From assembly GCA_032690845.1 (NCBI GenBank), contig CM064431.1:26728300-26792299 (forward strand): DNA of 64,000 nt, read 5' to 3'. Made by a program: the position numbers and the translations under genes. Below are positions 10,070 to 20,921 of this stretch, in pieces. Numbering within the stretch: the first letter of the stretch is position 1; each line of letters opens with the position of its first letter. This stretch comes from Eleusine coracana subsp. coracana. Its lineage: Eukaryota > Streptophyta > Magnoliopsida > Poales > Poaceae. The notes beneath the pieces are model-generated. The model saw nothing but the letters and a program-made list of their open reading frames with translations. It searched no databases and was not told where the DNA came from.

Positions 10070-10239
10070 GGCGGAAGATTTCAGGCCTGTTTGGGGTCAC
10101 GCGAGAGGCATACGAAAGGTTGGAAGGCATAAATATGCAAGCCCCCCCCCCCTCTTCTCTTCTAAATTTTATTAACACAACTAGTGTTTGTTCGGATCGT
10201 TGAAGGGCCAAACCACTCGACAACACCAACAAAAGATCA

Positions 10240-13200
10240 TGGCGAGGAAAACAGAAGTGAGCGACCAGGGTGACCGCGATTGCAAGACGCAAACGGAGGT
10301 GAGCTGCGCAGGCAGATCACATGGGAGGCTGGCATTGTGCCATTCTGCCGGGTTGCAAATTTTGGGGACGATGGTCCTAGCGATGCGCATGGATGGGGAA
10401 CCACCTCCCGATTATGGTGAGTAATCCCATGGCCTAATGTCTCCCAAATTGGTCTAGAATCTGACTTTGAATTGCATCGTGCTTCGATTTTAGTGTAAAT
10501 TTCAGGTTTGTTTAGGGTTTATAAATTAGGTCCAATCGAATAGTGCTTTTGGTCCTATTTTTTTTAAACGAACAGGGTAGTTGCTGATGCTTCTCTATTC
10601 ATTTTAGGTGCTGGTTCTAAATATTTCACTCTTGAGATTCACCATGGTGGGTTTTTTGGTCTAACTGTGAATTGTGCTTATGTAGATTCAAAAGCAAGTT
10701 TAGTTGATCATATCAATGCTGACAGTTGGGCTATTTCTGGGTAGAAGAATTGATTATGCGACTTGGCTATGAACTTTGTCCTCCTAATCTAAAGGTTTAT
10801 TGGCTGTTGCCTGGTAAAGAATTGATAGATGGGTTGAGAATTGTTTCTAGTGATCAAGACACCCTTGTCATGCGATCAATGCTGATAAAGTGAAGACTTT
10901 TGTGTTGTTCTTTGATCATACAAACCATGTTTGGCGTACAGATTGGGAAGATGTCGTGGTAAACCCTCAAGCAGCTGCTCAAGATGGTTTAGGCAAACAA
11001 AGTGATGGCAGTGACGATGATTCATATTTTATGATAGTGACTACGAGATGGATGATGGGGATGACGATCTCTTTGTGGATAATGTGGATGAGGATGTTAT
11101 TGATCAGGGAGCAGCTAAGGGAAAGAAAATTAGTAAAGGAAATAAGGTCATAGGAAGAGGGAAGAGTGACCAGGTTCCAGCTAGCACAAAACAATATGTG
11201 TCTAGTGATGAAGATCTTAACCTTCCAGATGACCAGGAAGGGGAAGGCAGTGTTAGGTTGAAGTTCAAGACATTCGTGCCAGAAGATTCAATTAATCCGA
11301 CATTCAAGCTTGGTATGGTGTTTGGGACAGTTGAGCTGATTAGAAAGGCTGTGACAGAGTATAGCTTCAAGCATAAGGTTGGCATCAAGATGCCCAAAAA
11401 TGATAGGACACGAGTGAAAGTGCATCTTAGCCCCTAATTTTATTTTGGTGGTTGGCATCAATACAATTAAGAGGGGTGCTAAAAAGGTGCACAACGAAAT
11501 GGCTTGCTGAGAAATACATTGAAAGTTTTAGAGCTGACAGGAAGAGGACACTGGCAAATTTTACAAGGACTATTCAGAAGGAGTGGAACCTCACACAATC
11601 TAGGAGCAAGTTAGGTAGAGCTAGAAAAATGACAATGGATCAGATTTATGGTGATGAGCTGGAGTAGTTCATTTTGTTGTGGGACTATGGACAAGTGGTT
11701 AGGAGATGAAATCCTGGTAGCACATTCTATTTGAGAGTAATAGATGGTCACTTTAGCAGCTTATACTTCTCACTTGATGCCACCAAGAGGGGCTTCCTAA
11801 GTGGGTGTAGACCCTTGATTTGTCTTGACGGATGCCACATTAAGACAAAGTTTGGCAATTAATAATTAACTGCAGTGGGAATTGACCCAAATGAATGCAT
11901 ATATCCAATTGCCATGACAGTGGTAGAGGTGGAGTCTTTGACTACATGGAAATGGTTCCTAGAGACACTGAAGGAAGAACTTGGTATTGACAACACATAC
12001 CATTGGACTGTTATGACTGATAAACAGAAGGTATCATATGTTGTTCATACTCAATTGGTACAAGTTTGTATTGTTTTGCATACACAGACTTGGTACTTAT
12101 TTATACATACATGCTAATCATTTACTCATTTATACATATTTGTTGTTTTAGGGCCTTATTCCATCAGTGCAACAAGTATTTCTAGAATCAGAGCATAGGT
12201 TTTGTGTGAGGCACTTGTACAACAATTTTCAAGTACACTTCAAAGGTGAGCATCTAAAAGACCAGCTTTGGGCTAGTGCTAGATCTAGTTTAGTTGTAGA
12301 ATGGAATGCAAACATGGAAACAATGAAATCTCTCAATGCTGATGCGTATGAATGGTTAGAGCAAATGCCATCGAGCACTTGGGCTAGAGCCTTTTTTTAG
12401 CACATTCCCAAAATGTGACATATTGCTGAATAATACTTGTGAAGTGTTCAACAAATACATACTTGATGCTAGAGAGATGCCAATTCTTAGCATGCTTGAG
12501 AAAATCATGGGACAATTAATGAGCAAAGTGTATACCAAAAGCAAAAGGAGGTAGTGGAGAAGTGGACAGGTCCTGTTTGCCCTAAGATTAGGAAGAAGCT
12601 TCTCAAACTCAGGAAAGGCCAACATATGTTATGTTTTACCATCTGGTAAAGGTATCTTTGAAGTGCAAGAAATAGACTCGAAGTATGTTGTTGATGTCAT
12701 TAAGAAGGAATGTGAGTGTAGAAGGTGGGATTTGACAGGCATTCCATGCAACCATGCCTTATCTTGCTTGAGGCATGAAAGGATTCCAGCTGAAGACCTA
12801 CTTTCCTCCTTCTATTCCATTGAAACTTACTCCAAGGTATATGGTTTTAACATAATGCCATGCAGTGACAAGTCTACACGGGAGAAGACTAGTGGACCTC
12901 CATTTCTGCCACCTCTATATGAAAATAAACATGGCAGGCCACCTAAATCTAGGAGGAAGCAGCCACATGAAGTTCAAGGAAAGAATGGCCCAAAAAATAT
13001 GCAGGCATGGTATCATCATAACATGCAGCTGGTGCAAGGGACAAAACCACAACTCTACAGGATGTTCTCTCAGGAAGGCAGGAGTTAGGCCGGACCAAGT
13101 GCTTCATAATCCAACTGTTGTTGATGACGTTGAAAATGAACCAATGATCACACATGAAATACTATAGACAATAACATTTTTATGTTTTTTTATGTACTCA

Positions 13201-13556
13201 AGTTTTGGTACAAAATTGTAGGATGTAGGTCTGGCACAAGCTGGGGTACAACAACTTGTTGAAACCATTCTTGGTCATATGTTGGATGAGGTTAGCTTAC
13301 TATGATCAATCTAATTTAGCTACTATTTATGCTTGTTACTAATTCCTATCAAAAAAAATTGCAGACATCAAACACTGGCCACATCTCACGGGTTATTGGA
13401 CCACTGCCAGATTGTGCCTTTGTCTCACAGAACCAACCTGTACTACGGCCAATTCCAGTGACAACAGCATCCAAAGTTGTGAAGGCAATGTTGGCGAAAA
13501 GGCGCAAGGCTCCGGCAAAGAAGAAAACTGATGGTGGAGCTGCAAACAAAAAGTGA
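10240..13556 (+). pseudogene. MULE (Mutator-like) transposase, degraded
   Basis: MULE transposases cut and paste Mutator-like DNA elements in the nucleus. A probable first exon starts at 10240 and splices at GTGAGT (after 10416) to an acceptor TTTTAG (exon 2 from 10608). It then shows an N-terminal domain (SKYFTLEIHHGGFF), a MuDR-type block near 11300-11430 (FKLGMVFGTVELIRKAVTEY, IKMPKNDRTRV), and the DDE core near 11810-12030 (LICLDGCHIKTKFGN, IYPIAMTVVEVES, TVMTDKQ). A further intron with GTATCA...TTTTAG (about 12031-12150) leads to EHRFCVRHLYNNF. A SWIM zinc finger follows (CECRRWDLTGIPCNHALSC, about 12710-12770), then a CCHC knuckle in another frame (CSWCKGQNHNSTGC, about 13030), then a basic tail to 13556. 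Stops at 10742 and later plus several frameshifts disable it. I could not find terminal inverted repeats. Confidence 0.85.
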
Positions 13557-13595
13557 TAGCCTCCACAAAATCAAATTGGTTTTTATGGATCTTTT

Positions 13596-13662
13596 GTACA
13601 AAAAAAGCTATATGCCATTTACAAAGTTTATTTTTGTAAATGGCATATAGCTTTTTTCGTAC
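13596..13662. other. Near-perfect hairpin, 30-bp arms, 7-nt loop
   Basis: The left arm 13596-13625 pairs with the right arm 13633-13662 with one mismatch, around a 7-base loop. The arms include AAAGCTATATGCCATTTAC. It begins 40 bp after the last codon of the plus-strand MULE. It could be a foldback that forms the transcript end, a small-RNA precursor or a tiny MITE; the sequence alone does not decide. Confidence 0.85.
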
Positions 13663-14269
13663 AAAGAGCTTATATCGTTTCAGAGTGCTCTCAAGTCTCG
13701 ATGCTCTCAAGAGTAGATTAGTAGTAAAAAAATATTACTTTAATGTGTGGTGCTACAGTGCTATGGCATAAGTTATGCTAATGAATCTGGTACAATGCTC
13801 CGTCTGATTAAGTGCGTGGGTGCTTTGTTTGTCTTTATTTTACGGTACATATACATTTGAGATTGCGTGCTTTGTTTCTCATATTAATTAACTTATTTGT
13901 CTCACCGGCCATGGACAGCACACCTCGTTATATTGGGCAAGCAGGGCAAATAAAACTTGTGCAAGTAGTCTGGGGGGGGGGGGGGGGGGGGGTCCCTCGT
14001 AGCAACTACAAGCAGGCGCGAAATCTCCCTCCTGTCCACACGCGCAAGCAAGCGATATGGATCATGGACGTTTTGGACGGCCACTTAGACACTAATTAAA
14101 GATTAAGGACCTAGATTAAGCACTTTAAGAATACCGAGACGTGGATGAAAACTCATGACAAGTTCAAGGACTGTGAGTGCAATTCACTCCTTTTCCTTGG
14201 TTTCTTTTTCCTGCAAGATGAATACAATGCAATTAAAATAGAGTGATTGGGCAACTAAAATGTAGTAAC
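13663..14269. other. Non-coding spacer between the two MULE genes
   Basis: No credible gene. It contains a run of 21 G (13972-13992). It separates the 3' ends of the two convergent transposase genes. Confidence 0.6.
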
Positions 14270-14273
14270 ATAG

Positions 14274-16720
14274 TTAGAAAGAAAAATTGAAACTTGCCTT
14301 TTCTTTATGCCATTCATATGACACTTGGGGCTTTTTTTTCCTATGACCTTTCAAACCGCATCTAGGGCAACTGACTAGACCCTTAATCCTTTTCTTTGCT
14401 TTCTCAGTCCCCTCACTAGGCTTCTTACCACCACCACCACCACCTTCAAGGCAACTTTTCAACCTTTTTTTCTTTGTCGGCCAACACTCCTCTTATCAAG
14501 TGGCGCACCCAAATCAGTTTGGAGGTCCACTTTTGGCCACTGTGTCATATCCGGAAGTGGCTCTATCAATCTTTTATAAGCATTTTTCAACATCTGAACA
14601 AAGTAGTAGTGATGAACAAAGTCCTCCATCCTAATATCTCTAAATGGTTGTGCTGTTATTACACATAAAACATGTGGAGGCGACTTACCAGTATGTTGCC
14701 ATTACTCACAAGAGCACTCATGGTTGTATGCCTTAACAACATGTCAGGATAGACAATTGTTATTCTCTTGCACCTCTGTAGCATAGCGATCACCTTGCAC
14801 AACTGATAAATGTTGTAACCCTCTAATCCTGGTCTTCAAAATATGTTATATAGTAGGTAGGATATTACCGGTGAGCCTCTCTCCAATCCTTCTCTTTTAA
14901 AACAACATCATAATTATCTCCCTGAGCTTGTCAACAAGCTCACACATAGGCGTGTCCTTGGTTTCAGCATTTCAATTATTGAAACTTTCAGCAATGTTGT
15001 TTGTGTCACATTTGATGGCTAGGTTGAATTTGCATCTCGTCCACTTTAGATTATGGTGCTGGTCAAACCACAAAGACACTACATGATCACTCAAAATGCT
15101 GGTCATGAGATGGTCATGGACTTCCCTCTTGTATGCTATTGCAGTAGGATATAGAAGTTCTTCGCACTTAAAATATTTAGGATTTTTAACATAGTTCTTC
15201 ACAAGATGAACAAAGCATTCTCTATGTTCAGCATTAGGGAAAATAGGATTCACTGCATTGATTAAAGCTTTACTGGCATCTGTGCAAATTGCAAGTAGAG
15301 AGAGATCTCCTTTAGCCTTACGTAGTTGAGCCATAAACCATGTCCAATTTATTTCTGTTTCACCATAAAAGAAACAAAAAGTGATTGGATACATCCAATT
15401 GTGACCATCCACCCCCATGGCTGAGGCTAAATGACCTTTTCATTTACCATTAAGTGCAGTAGAGTTAATGCTAATGTATGTCCAAGTGCACAAAAGAACT
15501 TACTAAAATAAATGTGACCATGAACCATCTCCTTGCCAATCTCAATAACACTGTTTGGCATCTTCTTTAAGAATTCAGCCTTCCAACTATAGAATTCTTT
15601 GAAGCTCTCTTCCCAGACACCATATAGTCTCTTCAATGCCCTTTGTTGTCCCCTCCAAACCGTGTCATATCCAATGGCACATCCATGATCGTCCTGCAAT
15701 TGGGTTTGCAGCTGCTTAGCACCCATATTAGGCTTCTTCCTAAGGATAGGAAGAGCCTTTTCAGCAACCAATGGAGTTGTAGGTGTAGTAGTCCTTCTTC
15801 TACTGTTGGATGTACAAGTGTGTATATAATTCATTACAATGACCTGTACCAAACAATGATACCAAAAAAGTAAAACATCTACTAGCATGTAAATAATTAT
15901 TAAAATTGAAACCAAAAAATGAAAATAAAGTCAATACCTGTACAATAGCTGCACCAAGATGAATTGGTCTTGCATGGATGTGCCAAGGACAATCCCCACC
16001 CAAGCAAAACCCTCTATATTGGGTTGGATCAGTTTCTTCGATGCCTAATTCAAATTAATTTTTATGGCATATTGTCTAATAGCCAATCTAAAATATTTCA
16101 TGGACGGATACTTCATGCCCACCCTCATTATAGGATTGTTGTTATTATAATCTAAGATGTTCTCACCAGGTACAGAATCAACATCCAGAATGGCCGCACC
16201 TTCAACATCACTCATATTTGGAAGTCCACAGTCATCAACACTTCTATTAGCAGCATCCTCCCTTGCCTTTTCTATTGTCTCATCCTCATCCCTCAACCCC
16301 AAATGCACATATATTTGTTGTTCAGTAGGCATTTGTAACTGTCCCTCTTCATCATGGCTTTCCTCAACTTCAATTGTATCCCAATTGATAATCGATGGAG
16401 CCTGTGTTTCCATAGAAATTGATGGTTCAATCACTGCTAATAGAATCCTAAACATGAAATACATAGCAAAACATTATGTTACTAAAAATTCTATACTAGC
16501 AAGCATATGAAAACAATACTGTGAAATACATTCTTTGTTTTTGCAACCAAATCCATATCAATGTGATTGATGCCATCAACCTCCTTAGCATCTATTTCCC
16601 CTACATTTTAAAGAAACTGAGAAACAATTTACTCACTGCAATACAAAAGCATGAAAAAGGAGATAAGGTGCTAACAATAATCTTCAAGGATTGGAGGGCC
16701 GCCTACAGGCTGTAGCAAAT
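14274..16720 (-). pseudogene. Second MULE transposase, opposite strand, degraded
   Basis: Reading leftward: possible N-terminal coding pieces at about 16720-16530 (an acidic stretch EVDGINHIDMDLVAK), then the MuDR N-terminal block (16464-16045, ending NPIMRVGMKYPSMKYFRLAI), an intron at about 15945-15845, and a helical block (KKPNMGAKQLQTQL, about 15740). The transposase core follows at 15418-14972 (MGVDGHNWMYPITFCFF, ICTDASKALINAV, FPNAEHRECFVHLVKN, CDTNNIAESFNN). A damaged SWIM finger lies near 14715 (HECSCE then a stop) and a zinc knuckle near 14360 (SCPRCGLKGHRKK). It differs from the plus-strand MULE throughout, so it is a separate MULE lineage. Stops and a missing region near 14880-14960 make it a pseudogene. 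Confidence 0.8.
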
Positions 16721-16822
16721 CAACAGGAGGCTCCTAGCCCTCTTGCGCTACAGGGTCCTTGCCCTGTGCCAGCTCTGCACCTCGCCTTCTGGAGCTAGGG
16801 TTTGGGGATGGCCCGGTCGTGG

Positions 16823-18482
16823 TGTAAAGACCGAAGGCGTACCTAGAGGGGGTGAATCGGTAAGCTGACCATGATTTCGGATACTTTAATTTCACACCAC
16901 TAAAACTCAATAATTGTTGCAATCTAATAATTCTAGTAGGCTGAAACCCTACACATGCTAGTGTTCATGATGAGTGCAAATGCGGAAGCTAAGCACACTA
17001 GCCTATGCAAGCCATAATTTGACCTACTCACTAGAGCACACAATTACGGATAGTAAAGAGGGGATCAAGGAATGCTCATGATTTTTTCCCGAGGTCTCAG
17101 AAGGATGGCGCCTTCCACTAATCCTCGTTGGACCACTTCCGCCAGAGTACCGGTCCCTCCCACCACCAAGTGGAGTTCTCGCACACGAGCCCGCAGTCAC
17201 TTCCGGAGTGAAGACATGTTGCGTCACCGCTGCCACCAAGGCGCAAGCTCGCCTCCCTCGAGAACTTGCGAGACTCTCCGAGCCGACACGGATGCTCACT
17301 AGTGATGCCTCTTTCAACGACAGGCTCAAACAATGCACAAACATATGATGGCCTTCACAACCAATCACGATAGACTCGATCACCGATACCTACTGGTCTA
17401 GATCTCACCATAGACCAAGAGTAACAACCTAGATCACACCCTCAAGGACACCCTAGCCTTAGATGTGTCTAGATGCTCAAGTTACTATCTCTAGCACTCT
17501 CAAGATATCCAATATCCTCTCCTAGTGCTCCTCTCTTTTCCTCTTGGCTCGTACCAAATGCTCTCAACTATTCCACTAGCCAAGAGAGGTCTCCAAGACC
17601 CTAGCAATGAAGTTATATAGGCTTCCAACCTCAAGCTAGCCGTTGTTTTATGAAATCAGCTTTCTGGGTCAACTGATCAGACTATCCGGTCATGTCTCCA
17701 CAGAAAGGACTCCTCCAGAGCTGTTGGCTCTCTGCCCTGCTGATTTCCTGCACTAACCGGACCGTCCAGTCAGTAGACCAGACCATCTAGTCTCTTCCTG
17801 TTTGCTGATTCTAGAGAGCTCCCAAAATGCATCCTCTTTGTTCTGCACTTCACTCACATAGACCGGACCGTTCGGTCTGTAGATTGGACCGTCCGGTGTC
17901 TATGGTCTGTAGCAAAAACAGATTCCTCACAGAGTCTTCTCTCTGATCTGCCTTCTCCTTTGATGACCGCACAGTCCGGTCACTACTGTCCTTTTGTCCG
18001 GTCTCTCTGTTCAGAAGCTGAAACTTCTCGTCTTCGCTTGACTTTGTTTCCTGGCTTCTTCTAACAGCTCCTTGGCTTCTCCACTGTCACCTAGTGCCTG
18101 TGATTTCACTTAGCATCCACATACATCAGCGACTAGCATGACCTAAACCCCCTTGATAGTTCGGTTTTTCCTATGGACTCAAAGCCGTAACACTAACAAC
18201 TAGACAAGTGTTCCAAAAACTTGCTCCATAGCTTATCCTTAGCCTTGATCCATCTCCATTAACCCTTGGACTCCATCAAGCTCATCAAGCTCCATGCTTG
18301 TGGTCATTGTCATCCATCGCCAAGGCAATCATCATTATCAATAAGATTTGTAGTAGCGTTTAGAGATGATATCTGCATAGACAACACTCGTGTAGATATT
18401 CGCCCAAAATTTCATAGTTGTCACTAATCATCAAAACATTCATAACTCGAGGATCCAATCATCAATGGTCATGAAGCTTACA
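16823..18482 (-). repeat. Solo LTR of the SIRE-like copia family (1660 bp)
   Basis: The plus strand begins TGTAAAGACCGAAGG and ends GAAGCTTACA, matching both ends of the SIRE LTRs at 30112-31784 and 46494-48414 in the same orientation. Flanking 5-bp sequences CGTGG (16818-16822) and CGCGG (18483-18487) form a target duplication with one substitution. No internal sequence adjoins it, so it is a solo LTR left by recombination. TATATAA on the minus strand is at 17613-17619. Palindromes of the GACCGGACCGTCCGGTC type lie on its upstream side. Confidence 0.85.
17755..17898. promoter_or_regulatory. Paired CCGGACCGTCCGG-type palindromes in the solo SIRE LTR
   Basis: Two pairs are clear. The first is AACCGGACCGTCCAGTC at 17755 with GACCAGACCATCTAGTC at 17776. 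The second is GACCGGACCGTTCGGTC at 17861 with GATTGGACCGTCCGGTG at 17882. Both are spaced 21 bp start to start. Weaker copies flank them (about 17670 and 17966). They lie upstream of the minus-strand TATA box at 17613-17619. Confidence 0.6.
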
Positions 18483-20224
18483 CGCGGTCGTGCGCCCAAC
18501 TCGCCCCTAAAACCAGTGCGGGAAGGGGGAATGGGAGTCGCCGTCGGGTGTGGAGCGGGCTCGCCGCCGGGTGCTGGAACGCGCTCGCCGTTGGGTTGGG
18601 GGAAGAGCGGAGGAAGAATGGGAAGAACAGGCGGGTCATCTCGATCGATTGCCTCAAGTGAGAAAGACCGATTGAATAGAGGGTATTTTGGTCTTTCCAT
18701 GAACTGTTTTACTATTAATAGAGGTAAATAGTTATTAATTTTTCACTAGTGGTAAAGTAAAGGAAGAGGTAACAATTTAATGGTAGAAAGGAGAAGCCCA
18801 ATGTTGTCGTGGTAGAAGGGAAAAGCCTAGTTTTTAGAATGAAACAATAGCAAAAATCTCCTCTTGAGGTGTTTGAGTGAGGCTTTTGGGTGTCTCATTT
18901 TGCAGTAGAGAGCTACGGTTAGAGGGAGAGAAAAGAGACTATTTTTTTCTTGAGCTTTTTGTTATCCTAGGCTTTGATGTGCCATGGAGTGGCTTGAAAA
19001 CATACACCTTTGAGCAATACAAACTTCTAATCGTGCATAACTTTTCTGTTCTACTCAGTCCTGAATTTATCTTTTTCCTCATTTTCGGGCTTTTTTTGTT
19101 GGATTTTCGTTTATCCTTTTGGCTTAGATTTGGCTCGAGATTTGTTGGGATTTTAATGCTAAGACATGTGAGATGATGCCTCAATGATTGATTGAATCCA
19201 TTACCTAACAAGCTCTGTTTAATTTAAGATTTTAAGTTTTCCCCATTTTCCAGGGTTCTAAGAAAGTTCTGAAATTGATTGTAAATTCTCAATCTTTGAT
19301 GGGGCTTCTGGTTGGATTGGGTCTCACATGATGTAGTGAGCTTGCTGTTCAAATCTCACTGATTATGGAGCGCATTTGACTAACTTTATGGTGATTGTTT
19401 CGGTGACAGACGAGCTTGTTCGTGCTCTATTTTTGCGTTGAGCTCCGTTCGACCTGGTCTAGAGAAATAGGCAACTAACTCTTTGTTTGCTTTGTGCGCA
19501 GGTTCGGCGGCAAGAACAACAGCGCAATAGAGGCGAAGGCCAGCTATAGCAACACGACACCTGGTCGGGCTTCGTCGAGTCTGTAGCTCGGTGAACTCTG
19601 CTTCGAGGGTCTCTATACCATAACGGAAACAACTCAGTGTTTTGATATCAACTTCAAGCGCAACCGACAACTTACAGGTACATCAGTGCTGGGAGCTTTC
19701 AGCTCATACGTTCGTGCTTGGCAGGAAGTTAGCTGCAGCAACATTTTCATACGAGGCTGTATTCATTCAAAAAAAGTTTATAGACACTGGGGCAAGCACG
19801 TCCCAAAGACAAAGACTATCAGCAAGGAGCAGAGTACATGTGATAGCAAAAAAAATATTTTTTTTTTGACAAACTTAAAAGAGTGCGGATGAGAAGGCTC
19901 CCAAGGAGCATAGTACATGTTATAGCAAGAAAGACTATCAGTGGGCTAGTCCCTGAAGTGTAGTCGGGAGCGCCTCGCTTACAAGAAGAATGAGGCTGGT
20001 GTCTTCTGCTTGCTTGATAGGACATTGTCAGTGAAAGATATAGTTGACGTTCACCTGGACGCATATGGAAGTCAAAAGAATCACCTTTGGTTAATACCGG
20101 AGAAATCAGACTTACTAGATTCGCATCTGTTAACATCTACTAAGTCACACCAAATAAATAGACCTGGCAAGGCGACAGAACTACTTGTTGGTAGAACTCA
20201 ATAGATGGTTATTGTGGGCAGGTT
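18483..20224. other. No gene seen; possible retrotransposon debris
   Basis: The first 160 bp are GC-rich and continue the sequence left of the solo LTR. The plus-strand frame at 18877-19176 is hydrophobic, Phe-rich and unlike any family I know. Minus-strand frames at 19386-19670 and 19819-20136 contain pieces (LEAEFTELQTR, DYTSGTSPLIV) that look like debris from the 3' part of a Tat-type element, with a short internal duplication of a CATGTACTATGCTCC-like phrase, but I cannot establish it. Confidence 0.4.
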
Positions 20225-20921
20225 AAATCCGCAAGTGCACAGACATCTTGTTGTAGCATTTCACCACTAGATTACTCCAATAGGAAGGCGGTGGACAAGA
20301 GAAAGTATGTTCATAGCCATATAATTAATAATATACCAAAATTATAGATAGGGGTAAGGATAATAAATGATAATGGGTAGTGACACATAGAACAATCTAA
20401 TCTAACATTAGTCCAAAGTCTAGGTTATTGTTGCAAAAATCACATGCATGACCTGGAAGATCTGCTTAGCTCCAGTGTAGGCTCAATACGGAAACCCGAG
20501 GTGTGTCTGTCGATTTTCTCTGCAAATCGACAAAGAGACAAACGGTCAAATTCCACGGATCACCGGCCCGGGATAGACCAATGAAGAAAGTCGATAATCA
20601 CTATTCGTGAAACCAGCTGATGCTATTATAGAAATAAAACATAGGGAAATATAAACTGATCGGCTGATTATATCGGCTTATTGGCAAATTTAATTAAATA
20701 AGCAATTATAAATCATCAATCCTGATAAGAAATTAGAACAATAGGCCACAGTCGATAAATATACGGTATTCGTACAATAACTGGCCAAGTCGATGCAATA
20801 GACTAAAGTTGATAGAGCTGAGTCGATAGATATACAGTCTAGGTGCATAAACTCGCTCTGATACCAAATGATAAGTCTGGCCTAGGTGGGATTGGAAAAG
20901 TACGACACATCGACCCGATTC
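20225..20921 (-). mobile_element. Copia- or Tekay-type 5' leader fragment with primer-binding site
   Basis: GCTCTGATACCA at 20855-20866 is, on the minus strand, TGGTATCAGAGC, the initiator tRNA-Met primer-binding site. The next bases read ATGATAAGTC, so an LTR on the minus strand would run rightward from about 20869. It is lost after about 50 bp, where an unrelated LTR begins. The leftward 600 bp have no coding potential and would be the untranslated leader. Confidence 0.45.

Noticed and set aside
18877..19176. Plus-strand 99-codon hydrophobic ORF as a membrane protein
   Set aside because: Phe/Leu-rich reading of T-rich DNA. No neighbouring exon or conserved motif.
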